NCBI GenBank assembly: GCA_003577305.1
Contig: QEVL01000006.1
Location: forward strand, 44,853 to 108,852
Length of the DNA: 64,000 bases
DNA from: Burkholderiales bacterium
GTDB lineage: Bacteria; Pseudomonadota; Gammaproteobacteria; Burkholderiales; Burkholderiaceae_E
Reading direction: 5' to 3'
The notes beneath the pieces are model-generated. The model saw nothing but the letters and a program-made list of their open reading frames with translations, ran no database searches and was not told the DNA's origin. A program made the translations under genes and the position numbers. Below, in pieces: positions 26,793 through 35,661 of the stretch. Each line of letters opens with the position of its first letter. Position 1 is the first letter of the stretch.

Positions 26793-27668
26793 ATGAGTGG
26801 AGCGTGGCTGCAGTTCCTCGCCGGCGGCCTGACCATCGGCGCGATCTACGCGCTGGTGGCCCTGGGCTTCTCGATCATCTTCAACGCCAGTCACGTTCTC
26901 AATTTCGCCCAGGGCGAATTCGTGATGATCGGCGGCATGAGCGCGGTGTCGTTCATCGGCATGGGTCTGCCGATGCCGCTCGCGCTCCTCTGCGCGGTGG
27001 CGGTCACGGGCGTGGTCGGCTTGCTGCTCGAGTGGCTGGCGGTCGGGCGCGCGCGCAGGTTCGACGTGGTGACGCTGATCATCATCACCATCGGCGCGTC
27101 CATCTTCCTGCGCGGCCTGGCGCAGCTCGTCTGGGACAAGAGCATTCACGCACTGCCGCCGCTCTCGGGCGACGCGCCGATCTCGATCCTCGGCGCAACG
27201 ATCGTGCCGCAGAGCCTGTGGGTCATCGGCGTCACCGTGGTCGTCGTGGCGGCGCTCACCTGGTTCTTCAACCGCACGCTGCTCGGCAAGGCGATGCTGG
27301 CCACCTCGTACAACCGCTTCGCCGCGCAGCTGGTCGGCATCGAAGTGCGCAAGGTGCTGTTCGCCAGCTTCGGGCTCGCGGCCGCGCTCGGCGCGGTGGC
27401 CGGCGTGCTGATCGCACCGATCACTTTCACTTCTTACGATGCCGGCATCATGCTCGGGCTCAAGGGATTCGCCGCCGCCATGCTCGGCGGCCTGGGAAGC
27501 TTTCCGGGCGCCATCATCGGCGGAGTCCTGCTGGGGCTGCTCGAGAGCCTCGGTGCCGGTTACCTCTCTTCGGCCTACAAGGACGTGATCGCCTTCGTGA
27601 TCATCCTGGCCGTGCTGTTCGTGCGCCCCGATGGAATTCTTGGTGCAGTCAAGAGCGAACGTGTCTGA
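26793..27668 (+). CDS. Branched-chain-type ABC permease LivH
   Basis: Inner-membrane permease of 291 residues, the normal length of LivH. It starts MSGAWLQFLAGGLTIGAIYA and has the LivH signature NASHVLNFAQGEFVMIGGM near residue 30, then about eight hydrophobic segments. The cytoplasmic EAA-like loop is ATSYNRFAAQLVGIEVRKV, followed by LKGFAAAMLGGLGSFPGAIIGG. The ATG at 26793 follows GAGGT by five bases. Its 3' end overlaps the livM start. It forms the translocation pore with LivM for the presumed aromatic-acid importer. Confidence 0.92.
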   Translation: MSGAWLQFLAGGLTIGAIYALVALGFSIIFNASHVLNFAQGEFVMIGGMSAVSFIGMGLPMPLALLCAVAVTGVVGLLLEWLAVGRARRFDVVTLIIITIGASIFLRGLAQLVWDKSIHALPPLSGDAPISILGATIVPQSLWVIGVTVVVVAALTWFFNRTLLGKAMLATSYNRFAAQLVGIEVRKVLFASFGLAAALGAVAGVLIAPITFTSYDAGIMLGLKGFAAAMLGGLGSFPGAIIGGVLLGLLESLGAGYLSSAYKDVIAFVIILAVLFVRPDGILGAVKSERV

Positions 27669-28629
27669 GCGTCCTGCCAACCGCGCGCGCTGGTGGGCGT
27701 CGCCGCGGACCGGCGGCCTGGCGGTGCTCGCGCTGGCCATCGCGCTGGCCCCGCTGGCGCTCGCGAACGACTACTTCTTCGACGTCGCGATCCTCGTCGG
27801 CCTGAACGCGATCGTCTGCGTCGGGCTGAACCTGCTGATCGGCTACGCAGGTCAGATCAGTCTCGGGCACGCCGGCTTCTTCGGCCTGGGCGCCTACGGC
27901 TCGGCGCTGCTGGCCGCGCGCTACGGGATACCGCCGCTGGCCGCGCTGGCTGCAGCCACCGCCGCGGTCGCGCTGATGGCCTTCGTCGTCGGGCGCCCGA
28001 TCCTGCGCCTGAAGGGCCACTACCTCGCGATGGCCACGCTCGGGCTCGGAGTCATCGTGTCGATCGTGCTCGCCAACGAGGACCAGATCACCGGCGGGCC
28101 CGACGGCATGCCGGTGCCGCCGTTCGCGGTGTTCGGCTGGACGGTGAGCGGAGAACAGGTCTGGTACTGGATCATCGGCGCCTGCCTGCTGCTTGCGGTC
28201 TGGGTGGCGCTGAATCTCATCGATTCGCCCACCGGAAGGGCGCTGCGTGCCTTGCACACCTCGGAAGTGGCCGCCGAAGTGGTGGGCATCGACAGCGCGA
28301 AGCAGAAACTGCTGGTGTTCGTCATCTCGGCGGCGTTCGCCGCGATCGCCGGCGGCCTCACCGCGTTCTACAGCGGCTTCGTCACACCCTCGAAGGCCTC
28401 GTTCCTGCACTCGGTCGAACTGGTGACGATGGTCGTCTTCGGCGGCATGGCCTCCACTTTCGGCGCGATCGTCGGCGCCGCGGTCCTCACCGTGCTCCCG
28501 CAGGCGCTCACCGTCGTCAAAGACTACGAAATGGTCGTCTTCGGCGCCATCCTGATGGCCACGATGATCTTCCTGCCACGCGGCGCGGTACCCACGCTGG
28601 CCGGCTGGTTCGCTCGCAGGCGGGGCTGA
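27661..28629 (+). CDS. Branched-chain-type ABC permease LivM
   Basis: Second permease subunit of the importer, 322 residues from the GTG at 27661. An in-frame ATG at 27631 would add ten residues and lengthen the overlap with livH; the GTG is preferred because it gives a short eight-base overlap and the N-terminal charge pattern of LivM. The signature LNLLIGYAGQISLGHAGFFGLGAYG is split across residues 50-75, and LRLKGHYLAMATLGLGVIV is the conserved loop. The C-terminal part has VVFGGMASTFGAIVGAA. It is followed two bases later by livG. Confidence 0.9.
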   Translation: MSERPANRARWWASPRTGGLAVLALAIALAPLALANDYFFDVAILVGLNAIVCVGLNLLIGYAGQISLGHAGFFGLGAYGSALLAARYGIPPLAALAAATAAVALMAFVVGRPILRLKGHYLAMATLGLGVIVSIVLANEDQITGGPDGMPVPPFAVFGWTVSGEQVWYWIIGACLLLAVWVALNLIDSPTGRALRALHTSEVAAEVVGIDSAKQKLLVFVISAAFAAIAGGLTAFYSGFVTPSKASFLHSVELVTMVVFGGMASTFGAIVGAAVLTVLPQALTVVKDYEMVVFGAILMATMIFLPRGAVPTLAGWFARRRG

Positions 28630-28631
28630 AG

Positions 28632-29454
<823 letters not shown>

Positions 29455-29462
<8 letters not shown>

Positions 29463-30156
29463 GGTCGACGGCCTGTCCAGCCGCTACGGACGCATCACTG
29501 CGGTCGACTCGGTCAGCCTGAGCGTGAACGACGGCGAGCTCGTCGCGCTGGTGGGTGCCAACGGAGCAGGCAAGTCGACGCTGTTGCGCACGCTCTCGGG
29601 CGTGCAGCCTGCCGCGACCGGCAACGTGCGCTTCGAGGGCGTCGACGTCACCCGGGTTTCGCCGCGCACGCGCGTGCGCATGGGCATCGTCCAGGTGCCC
29701 GAAGGCAGGCAGGTGTTCGGTCCGCTCACCGTCGAAGACAACCTGCGGCTCGGCGCCTACGTGCGTCCGGCGACCGAAATCGCCGGCGGGCTCGAGAAGG
29801 TCTACACGCTGTTCCCGATCCTGGCTTCGAAGCGCCACGACGCGGCCGGCACGCTCTCGGGCGGACAGCAGCAGATGCTCGCGATGGGCCGGGCGCTGAT
29901 GACGCGCCCCCGGCTGCTGTTGCTCGACGAGCCCAGCATGGGCCTGTCCCCGCTCCTGGTCTCCGAGATCTTCGCCACGATCCGCGCACTGAAAGAGGCC
30001 AACACCACGATCCTGCTGGTCGACCAGAACGCGCGCGCCGCGCTGTCGGTGGCCGACCGCGCCTACGTGCTCGAGGTCGGCCGCATCGCCCTGTCGGGCA
30101 GCGGCGCCGAACTGCTCCACAACCCCGCAGTGCAACAGGCCTATCTCGGACTGTAG
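29455..30156 (+). CDS. Branched-chain-type ABC ATPase LivF
   Basis: Second ATPase of the importer, 233 residues. It begins MLEVDGLSSRYGRITAVDSV, with Walker A LVGANGAGKSTLLRTLSG, the LivF-specific segment MGIVQVPEGRQVFGPLTVEDN, signature LSGGQQQMLAMGRALM, and Walker B LLLLDEPSMGLSP. The ATG lies eight bases inside livG. The last gene of the importer; 70 bases separate it from the thioesterase gene. No feature indicates a substrate; specificity resides in the binding protein. Confidence 0.93.
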
Positions 30157-30226
30157 CCATCCGACATCCGCCACTCACGACGCCGGTCCGGCTCCTGCGG
30201 CCGCGGCAACGAACACGGAGAATCCG

Positions 30227-30634
30227 ATGAAACCCACCCTCGTCCCTGGCGCGACGCGCACCAGCAAGCTCACCGTCGACCGTGACCGCACGATCGGTTT
30301 CATGGGCGAGAACGCCCGCGTCTACGCCACGCCCATGCTGGTGCAGGACATCGAGATCGCGTGTCGCGAACTGCTGCTCGAGCACCTCGATCCGGGTGAA
30401 GACTCGGTGGGCACGCGCGTGGAGATCGACCACCTCGCGGCCACGCTGCTGGGCATGCCGGTCGAGCTGAAGGTGACGATCGCCGAGGTCAAGGGCCGCG
30501 CGGTCATCTTCGAAGTCGAGGGCCGCGACAGCGTCGACGCGATCTGCCGCGGCCGGCACAACCGCTTCGTCGTCGACGTCGAGGGCACCGCGGCGCGCCT
30601 GGCAGCCAAGGCGAAGAAGGCGGGCCTCGCATGA
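30227..30634 (+). CDS. FlK-like hotdog thioesterase
   Basis: Small acyl-CoA thioesterase of the hotdog fold, 135 residues. Its core VYATPMLVQDIEIACRELL, the segment SVGTRVEIDHLAAT and FEVEGRDSVDAICRGRHNRFVV match the FlK (fluoroacetyl-CoA thioesterase) family, including the Thr, Glu and His positions used for catalysis there. It is placed between the importer and the acyl-CoA ligase, so hydrolysing dead-end or surplus aromatic CoA esters to free CoA is a reasonable role; this is inference. GGAG lies a few bases before the ATG. Fluoroacetate resistance itself is not implied. Confidence 0.8.
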   Translation: MKPTLVPGATRTSKLTVDRDRTIGFMGENARVYATPMLVQDIEIACRELLLEHLDPGEDSVGTRVEIDHLAATLLGMPVELKVTIAEVKGRAVIFEVEGRDSVDAICRGRHNRFVVDVEGTAARLAAKAKKAGLA

Positions 30635-30674
30635 GCGCCGCGGGCGTCGAGGCCGAGCATCCGAGGAGAAGACG

Positions 30675-32027
30675 ATGAGCACGAGCACCTCCACCCGGCA
30701 CGCCGGCGCTGCGCGATCGGCCGGCACCCCCCAGCTGCACCCCGAGGTCGAGACCATGCCGCGCGAGCAGCTGGCGGCGCTGCAACTCGCACGGCTGCGC
30801 GAAACCGTGAAGAGCGCCTGGGAGAACGTGCCGCTGCATCGCTCGCGGCTCGAAGCGGCCGGCTTCGCGGCGGGCGACATCCGTTCACTCGACGACGTCC
30901 AGCAACTGCCGTTCACACTCAAGAGCGACCTGCGCGACCACTATCCGTTCGGCATGTTCGCGCGACCGGTCGGCGAGCTCGCGCGGCTGCACGCATCGTC
31001 CGGCACGACCGGCAAGCCGACCGTGGTCGGCTACACCGGCGACGATCTCGACAACTGGGCCGACCTGATGGCGCGCTCGCTGTATGCGGCCGGTGCGCGG
31101 CGCGGCGACGTGGTCCACAACGCCTACGGCTACGGCCTGTTCACGGGAGGGCTGGGCGCGCACTACGGCGCCGAGCGGCTCGGCGGGGTGGTGGTGCCGA
31201 TGTCGGGCGGCTCCACCGAGCGCCAGGTTTCGCTCATCATGGACTTCCGGGCGCGCGTGCTGTGCTCCACGCCCTCCTACGCGCTGGCGATCGCCGAACT
31301 CGCCGAGCAGCAGGGCGTCGATCTCGCGAAAGACTCCGCCCTCGAAGTCGGCCTGTTCGGCGCCGAGCCGTGGAGCGATGCGATGCGCCGCGAGATCCAG
31401 GCGCGCCTGGGCATCCGCGCGGTCGACATCTACGGCCTGTCCGAGATCATGGGCCCGGGCGTGGCCTGCGAATGCGAGCACCACGCCGGCCTGCACGGCT
31501 GGGAAGATCACTTCCTGTTCGAGGTCATCGACCCGGACACCGGGCGCCCGATGCCCGAGGGCGAAGCCGGCGAACTGGTGATCACCACGCTCACCAAGCA
31601 GGCGCTGCCGATGCTGCGCTACCGCACGCGCGACATCACGCGAATCACCACGGCGCCGTGCGATTGCGGACGCACGCACCTGCGCATCCTGCGGGTCACC
31701 GGACGCAACGACGACATGCTCATCATCCGCGGCGTGAACGTGTATCCGTCGCAGGTCGAAGCGGTGCTGGTCGGCCTGGAGAACATCGCGCCGCACTACC
31801 AGCTGGTGCTCGAGCGTCAGGGCCGCCTCGACCACGTGACGGTCGAGACTGAAGCGCAGCCCGGCGTCGATCCGGCCGCCTACGACGGCATCGCCCGCAA
31901 GGTCGCGCACCAGATCAAGTCGATGCTCGGAATCACCACCGACGTGGTCGTCAAGCGGCCCGGTGAGATCCCGCGCTCGCAGGGCAAGGCAGTGCGGGTG
32001 CGCGACCTGCGGCCGAAGGATGCCTGA
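30675..32027 (+). CDS. PaaK-type aromatic acyl-CoA ligase (phenylacetate-CoA ligase family)
   Basis: AMP-forming ligase of 450 residues that activates an aromatic acid with ATP and CoA. The P-loop motif is HASSGTTGKPTVVGYT, the adenylate-binding motif is DIYGLSEIMGPGVACEC, and the hinge region reads LRYRTRDITRI with NDDMLIIRGVNVYPSQVE. Size and motifs fit the phenylacetate-CoA ligase (PaaK) family, not the larger (about 520 residues) benzoate-CoA ligases BclA/BadA. The natural substrate may be phenylacetate or another aromatic acid; the position beside benzoyl-CoA reductase genes allows a benzoate analogue. GAGGAGAAGACG precedes the ATG. No other aromatic ligase gene is in the window. Confidence 0.85.
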   Translation: MSTSTSTRHAGAARSAGTPQLHPEVETMPREQLAALQLARLRETVKSAWENVPLHRSRLEAAGFAAGDIRSLDDVQQLPFTLKSDLRDHYPFGMFARPVGELARLHASSGTTGKPTVVGYTGDDLDNWADLMARSLYAAGARRGDVVHNAYGYGLFTGGLGAHYGAERLGGVVVPMSGGSTERQVSLIMDFRARVLCSTPSYALAIAELAEQQGVDLAKDSALEVGLFGAEPWSDAMRREIQARLGIRAVDIYGLSEIMGPGVACECEHHAGLHGWEDHFLFEVIDPDTGRPMPEGEAGELVITTLTKQALPMLRYRTRDITRITTAPCDCGRTHLRILRVTGRNDDMLIIRGVNVYPSQVEAVLVGLENIAPHYQLVLERQGRLDHVTVETEAQPGVDPAAYDGIARKVAHQIKSMLGITTDVVVKRPGEIPRSQGKAVRVRDLRPKDA

Positions 32028-32090
32028 CGCGATGCAACGGCCGCAGCCGCTGACGCACGCCGCCGGCGCGATCGCCTGAAGGAGCGCCTG

Positions 32091-32369
32091 ATGCAATCGC
32101 CAGGCAGCGCACCGGGCGAGGGTGGCGCGGGCATGCGCTGGACCGACGCCGACGGCATCCACATCGACGTGCGCGGCCTGCCGGCTCCCGAGCCGCTGGT
32201 GGCAATCCTCGAACTGGTCGGTTCGATCCGCGATGCCACGGCGGTGATCGTCCACCACGACCGCGATCCGCAGATGCTCTACCCCGAACTGGCCGAACTG
32301 GGCTGGAGCGCCGAACCGATCGCGGGGGCGCCAGGCGAGGTGCGCCTGCGCCTGGTTCGCGCGGACTGA
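32091..32369 (+). CDS. DUF2249 protein
   Basis: Small cytoplasmic protein of 92 residues. IHIDVRGLPAPEPLVAILEL and VIVHHDRDPQMLYPELAELG are the hallmark segments of DUF2249, a TusA/SirA-like fold often found fused to or beside hemerythrin domains and denitrification genes. Its function is not established. It is the first gene of a group with NnrS-like membrane proteins and hemerythrin, which supports a link with nitric oxide or redox stress. AAGGAG is present upstream of the ATG at suitable spacing. The N-terminal 17 residues are non-conserved. Confidence 0.75.
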   Translation: MQSPGSAPGEGGAGMRWTDADGIHIDVRGLPAPEPLVAILELVGSIRDATAVIVHHDRDPQMLYPELAELGWSAEPIAGAPGEVRLRLVRAD

Positions 32370-32393
32370 CCCGTCGGTTCCGGGCACCCCGGG

Positions 32394-33704
32394 ATGGCAA
32401 CGAAGCTTGCTGCGGGCTTCCTGGCCGGCGCCACGAGCCGCCTGCTGCCGGCCTCGATTCCGCTGCGCTTCTTCGGTGCGGCGGTGGCCTGCCAGTTGCT
32501 GGCCTGGCTCGCACTGCTCGGCGGCAGCGGCAACCTGCCGCGTTTTGCCGGAGGCCTGGGCTGGACGCTCGCCGCGCTGCACCTGGTCACGCTGGGCGTG
32601 CTCGTCATGACCGCGATCGGCGCCAGCCTGCAATTGCTGCCGGTGGCCACGCGCCAGCCGGTACGCTCGATGCGCGGGCCGGTGCTGGTCTGGTGGCTGT
32701 ACGCACCGGGCGTGGCCGCGATCGCGCTCGGCATGGGTCTCGCCCGGCCGTGGCTGCTCGCCGGCGGAGCCTCCGCAGTGGTGGTCGCCCTGCTCGTCTA
32801 TGCGACGCTGCTCGCGCAGAACCTGGCCGGCGCGCGCGGCATGCCGGTGGTCGTCGCCCACGGCTGGACCGCACTCGTCTCGCTGCTGGTCACGCTGCTC
32901 ACCGCATTCTCGCTCGCGTTCACCTACGTGGGCATGCCGCTGCTCGATCGCGGCACCGGCCTCGCGCTGCACGTGCTGTTCGCCGCCTACGGTTTCATGG
33001 GCATGCTCGCGCTCGGCCTGTCGTACATCCTCGTGCCGATGTTCGCGCTGTCGGCAGCGCCGCACGAGAAGCGCGCGCTGGCCTCGTGCGGGCTCGCGAT
33101 CCTGGCGCTCGCGCTCGCCGCCGCCGCCGCGCTCGGCGTGGCCCCGCGCCCGTTGCGCATCGGCGCGGCGCTCGCCGCGGCCATCGCGATCACGCTGCAC
33201 CTGCGGCTGATGACGGTCGCGCTGAAAACCGGCATGCGCCGCGAACTCGGCCGCTCCTTCCGGCTGGTGCGCATTTCGTGGGCACTGCTCGCGCTCAGCC
33301 TGCTCCTCGCACTCGCGCTCGCGGTCGACCTGCCGTTCGAGGGCATGCCCGCGCTGTTCGGCCTGGTGCTGATCGCGGGCTGGCTGCTCACCTTCCTGCT
33401 CGGCATCCTGCAGCGCATCGTGCCGTTCCTCGCATCGATGCACAAGCCGCCCGGGAAGTCGCCGCCGCGCACGCCCTCCTCGCTCACCGCCGACCGGCCG
33501 CTGGCGATCCACTTCTGGTGCCACCTGGGCGCACTGACATTGCTGGCACTGGCAATCGTGCTCGACAACGCCTGGATCGCCGCAGCGGGCGCGCTCGCCG
33601 GATCGGCGGGCGCGGTCGCGTTCGCCGCCTTCTACCTGATCCTGATCGACCGCATGCGCCGGCCGCCGGCGGCGCGCGCGCGCCCCGATGCGAACGTTGC
33701 TTGA
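32394..33704 (+). CDS. Polytopic membrane protein, NnrS/CcoN-like
   Basis: Integral membrane protein of 436 residues with roughly twelve hydrophobic segments. Several carry a histidine: AALHLVTLGVLVMTAIG, VVVAHGWTALVSLL, LHVLFAAYGFMGMLALG, AITLHLRLM and AIHFWCHLGALTLL. Such spaced histidines suggest heme or metal binding, as in NnrS and heme-copper oxidase subunit I relatives found near denitrification genes, but the assignment is by pattern only. It follows the DUF2249 gene by 24 bases, and its stop codon forms part of the FNR-type box of the hemerythrin promoter. Exact family and function are unresolved; a role in nitric oxide tolerance is inferred from neighbours. Confidence 0.55.
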   Translation: MATKLAAGFLAGATSRLLPASIPLRFFGAAVACQLLAWLALLGGSGNLPRFAGGLGWTLAALHLVTLGVLVMTAIGASLQLLPVATRQPVRSMRGPVLVWWLYAPGVAAIALGMGLARPWLLAGGASAVVVALLVYATLLAQNLAGARGMPVVVAHGWTALVSLLVTLLTAFSLAFTYVGMPLLDRGTGLALHVLFAAYGFMGMLALGLSYILVPMFALSAAPHEKRALASCGLAILALALAAAAALGVAPRPLRIGAALAAAIAITLHLRLMTVALKTGMRRELGRSFRLVRISWALLALSLLLALALAVDLPFEGMPALFGLVLIAGWLLTFLLGILQRIVPFLASMHKPPGKSPPRTPSSLTADRPLAIHFWCHLGALTLLALAIVLDNAWIAAAGALAGSAGAVAFAAFYLILIDRMRRPPAARARPDANVA

Positions 33705-33714
33705 CCCGCATCAA
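33701..33714 (+). promoter_or_regulatory. FNR/Dnr-type box upstream of the hemerythrin gene
   Basis: TTGACCCGCATCAA matches TTGAT-N4-ATCAA with one mismatch. A -10-like GATATT at 33737-33742 starts 22 bases after it, the same spacing as at the livK promoter, so it probably sits at -41.5 and activates under low oxygen or nitric oxide. It overlaps the end of the upstream gene. Confidence 0.65.
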
Positions 33715-33715
33715 T

Positions 33716-33730
33716 GGACCGTTCCGGTCC
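33716..33730. repeat. Perfect inverted repeat GGACCG-TTC-CGGTCC
   Basis: A 15-base perfect inverted repeat lies between the FNR-type box and the presumed -10 of the hemerythrin promoter. It could bind an additional regulator or be coincidental in G+C-rich DNA. No second copy was noticed in the other control regions. Confidence 0.35.
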
Positions 33731-33738
33731 TCGTTGGA

Positions 33739-33756
33739 TATTCCAGCATTCGAATA
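33739..33756. promoter_or_regulatory. Palindromic operator, candidate BadM site 2
   Basis: TATTCCAGCATTCGAATA has perfect five-base arms TATTC and GAATA separated by eight bases. It overlaps the presumed -10 and transcription start of the hemerythrin promoter. The arms match the 25381 site; the GGTACC centre is not conserved, which weakens the case for one protein binding all three. Confidence 0.5.
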
Positions 33757-33773
33757 CCATTATTGGACCGACG

Positions 33774-34268
33774 ATGAACTTCCAGCGCCAGGTCAGCCAC
33801 ACCCTCGACGACGAACACCGCACCAACCTCGACCTGCTCGGACGCATCGAGCAGGCGTTCGCCCGCGCGCCGCGCTCGGGCGCGAGCCGCGACCCCGAGC
33901 TCGTGCGGGTGGCCGCCAGCTTCGCGCGCCACCTCGAGCAGGACGTGCACCGCCACTTCGACTTCGAGGAGCGCGAGCTCTTCACGCGCCTGGCCGACGC
34001 GGGCGAAGGCGACATCGCCGAGTTGCTCACCGAGGAGCACGCGGCGATCCGCGCAGTGGCCGACGAGATGCTGCCGCTGGCGCGCGCCGCCGCGGCCGGT
34101 ACGCTCGACGACAGCGGCTGGAACACGCTGAAGGTCGGCGCGCTCGAGATGGTGGAGCGCCAGGTCGCGCACATCCAGAAGGAGACCATGGCGTTGCTGC
34201 CGATGCTCGACGACCTTCTCGACGACGACACCGACCGCGAACTCGCGTTCGCCTACGCAGCCGCCTGA
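33774..34268 (+). CDS. Hemerythrin-domain protein
   Basis: Four-helix diiron protein of 164 residues. HHE-type iron ligands are visible in HRTNLDLLGRIEQAF, DVHRHFDFEERELFTRL, LTEEHAAIR and the C-terminal HIQKETMALLPML. Such proteins bind O2 or NO, or help Fe-S repair. The ATG at 33774 is chosen over an in-frame ATG at 33714, because the latter lies inside the FNR-type box/promoter region. It heads the second half of the NO/oxygen module and likely has its own anaerobic promoter. The partner genes downstream (GNAT, MIP18 type) follow closely. Specific ligand unknown. Confidence 0.82.
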   Translation: MNFQRQVSHTLDDEHRTNLDLLGRIEQAFARAPRSGASRDPELVRVAASFARHLEQDVHRHFDFEERELFTRLADAGEGDIAELLTEEHAAIRAVADEMLPLARAAAAGTLDDSGWNTLKVGALEMVERQVAHIQKETMALLPMLDDLLDDDTDRELAFAYAAA

Positions 34269-34301
34269 GGCGGCGCCGCAACCCTCGACGAGGTCAATTC
34301 C

Positions 34302-35318
34302 ATGCAAGCTGCCTCCGCGCCCTCCATCGTGATCCGCGCGCTCGCGCGCGACGACCTCGACGCCGTCGTGGCGATCGATGCGGCGATCGAGGGTCGATCG
34401 CGTCGCACCTATTTCGAGCGGCGCCTCGCTGCCGCGCTGCGCGAGCCTGCGGCGCACGCGCAGTTCGCGGCCTGCGACGACGCGGGAGCGCTGCTCGGGC
34501 ACATCGAGGCGCGCGTCACCGAAGGCGAGTTCGGGCGCAGCGGACGCGACCTCCGGCTCGAGGCTGTCGGCGTTCGCGCCGACGCGCAGGGCCGCGGCGT
34601 CGGCAAGCAGCTGTTCGGCGTGCTGCTGCAATGGGCGGCACGCCACGGCATCAGCGAGCTGCGCACGCAGGCGGCCTGGAACAACCATCGCATGATGCTC
34701 TGGCTCGACAACGCCGGGTTCACGCTGGCGCCGAACCACGTGATCGACTGCGCGGTGCGCGGCGGCGAATACCTGCAGGAGCGCGACGAACCGGTGTCGA
34801 TGCCTGTCGGCGGGGGCCCGGGCCACGAGATCAGCTTCGCCGGCAAGGAGGGCAACGATTTCGAGCGCCTGGCGCGCGACAACGCCGACATCCGCCCGAT
34901 GAGCGCGGCCGACCTGGCCAACATCGTGCGCATCGACCGCGGCATCACCGGTCGCGACCGCCACGGCTACATCGGCGGCCTGCTCGCCGAGACGCTCGCC
35001 GACTCGGCGATCCGCGTCTCGCTCACCGCGCGCCTCGACGACGTGATCGTGGGCTTCGTGATGGCGCGTGCCGACCTCGGCGACTTCGGCCGCATCGAAC
35101 CGGTGGCGGTCATCGACACGATCGGCGTCGACCCCGAATACGGTCATCGCGGCGTCGGCCACGCGCTGCTCTCGCAACTGTTCCTGAACCTGGGAGCACT
35201 GCGCATCGAGCGCGTGGAGACGCAGGTGGCCCCACGCGACCTCGGCCTGCTGGGCTTCCTGTACGATGTGGGCTTCACTCCGTCGCAGCGGCTGGCCTTC
35301 GCACGCAGGATCGGCTGA
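34302..35318 (+). CDS. Tandem GNAT-domain acetyltransferase
   Basis: Protein of 338 residues made of two GNAT domains. Domain 1 (about residues 9-150) starts IVIRALARDDLDAVVAIDAA and has the acetyl-CoA loop VGVRADAQGRGVGKQLFGVL. Domain 2 (about 185-335) starts ADIRPMSAADLANIVRIDRG with loop IGVDPEYGHRGVGHALLSQL. Both copies retain the R/Q-x-x-G-x-G signature, so both may be active. The starts of both domains resemble the BadL-like protein at 24.8 kb (pattern R-x6-DL-x2-[VI]-x2-ID-x2-[IV]-x-G), suggesting duplication within one family. Substrate is not known; enzymes of this type acetylate proteins such as acyl-CoA ligases. It lies between hemerythrin and a MIP18-type gene. Confidence 0.8.
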   Translation: MQAASAPSIVIRALARDDLDAVVAIDAAIEGRSRRTYFERRLAAALREPAAHAQFAACDDAGALLGHIEARVTEGEFGRSGRDLRLEAVGVRADAQGRGVGKQLFGVLLQWAARHGISELRTQAAWNNHRMMLWLDNAGFTLAPNHVIDCAVRGGEYLQERDEPVSMPVGGGPGHEISFAGKEGNDFERLARDNADIRPMSAADLANIVRIDRGITGRDRHGYIGGLLAETLADSAIRVSLTARLDDVIVGFVMARADLGDFGRIEPVAVIDTIGVDPEYGHRGVGHALLSQLFLNLGALRIERVETQVAPRDLGLLGFLYDVGFTPSQRLAFARRIG

Positions 35319-35344
35319 GCGACATCCTGGGGGAGGCAGCTCCC

Positions 35345-35656
35345 ATGATCACCTCGATGCCCGACGACGACGCGGTGCGCGAAGCGCTGCAGCAGGTCGA
35401 AGATCCCGAAGCCGGCATGAACATCGTCGACCTCGGCCTGGTGTACCTGATCGAGGTCGGCGAGAATTCGGTTCACGTCGAAATGACGATGACCACCGCC
35501 GCCTGCCCGATGGCCGACATGATCACCGAGCACGCGCATCGTGCGATCGCCGCGATCTCGCCGCCTGACGCCGCGATCGACGTCGAGCTGGTCTGGGATC
35601 CGCCGTGGACCCCCGACAAGATGACCGGCATCGCGCGCGACCACTTCGGCTGGTAG
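35345..35656 (+). CDS. MIP18/DUF59-type Fe-S assembly protein (PaaD/SufT-like)
   Basis: Protein of 103 residues of the MIP18 (DUF59) family, used in maturation of Fe-S proteins. Conserved segments are VREALQQVEDPEAGMNIVDLGLVY and MTTAACPMADMI with the invariant cysteine, then VELVWDPPWTPDKM. GGAGG lies about ten bases before the ATG at 35345. Benzoyl-CoA reductase, the ferredoxins and KorAB are all Fe-S enzymes, so a helper role under NO or oxygen stress is plausible. It could also be the general SufT type. The upstream longer frame is antisense/out-of-frame sequence of the preceding genes. Confidence 0.85.
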   Translation: MITSMPDDDAVREALQQVEDPEAGMNIVDLGLVYLIEVGENSVHVEMTMTTAACPMADMITEHAHRAIAAISPPDAAIDVELVWDPPWTPDKMTGIARDHFGW

Positions 35657-35661
35657 CGCGC

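Noticed and set aside
30675..32027. Benzoate-CoA ligase (BclA/BadA)
   Set aside because: The protein is too short (450 residues) and has PaaK-family motifs.
30885..33524. An 879-codon open frame on the minus strand
   Set aside because: It lies opposite the ligase, DUF2249 and membrane-protein genes and translates to low-complexity His/Arg/Glu-rich sequence with no family features.
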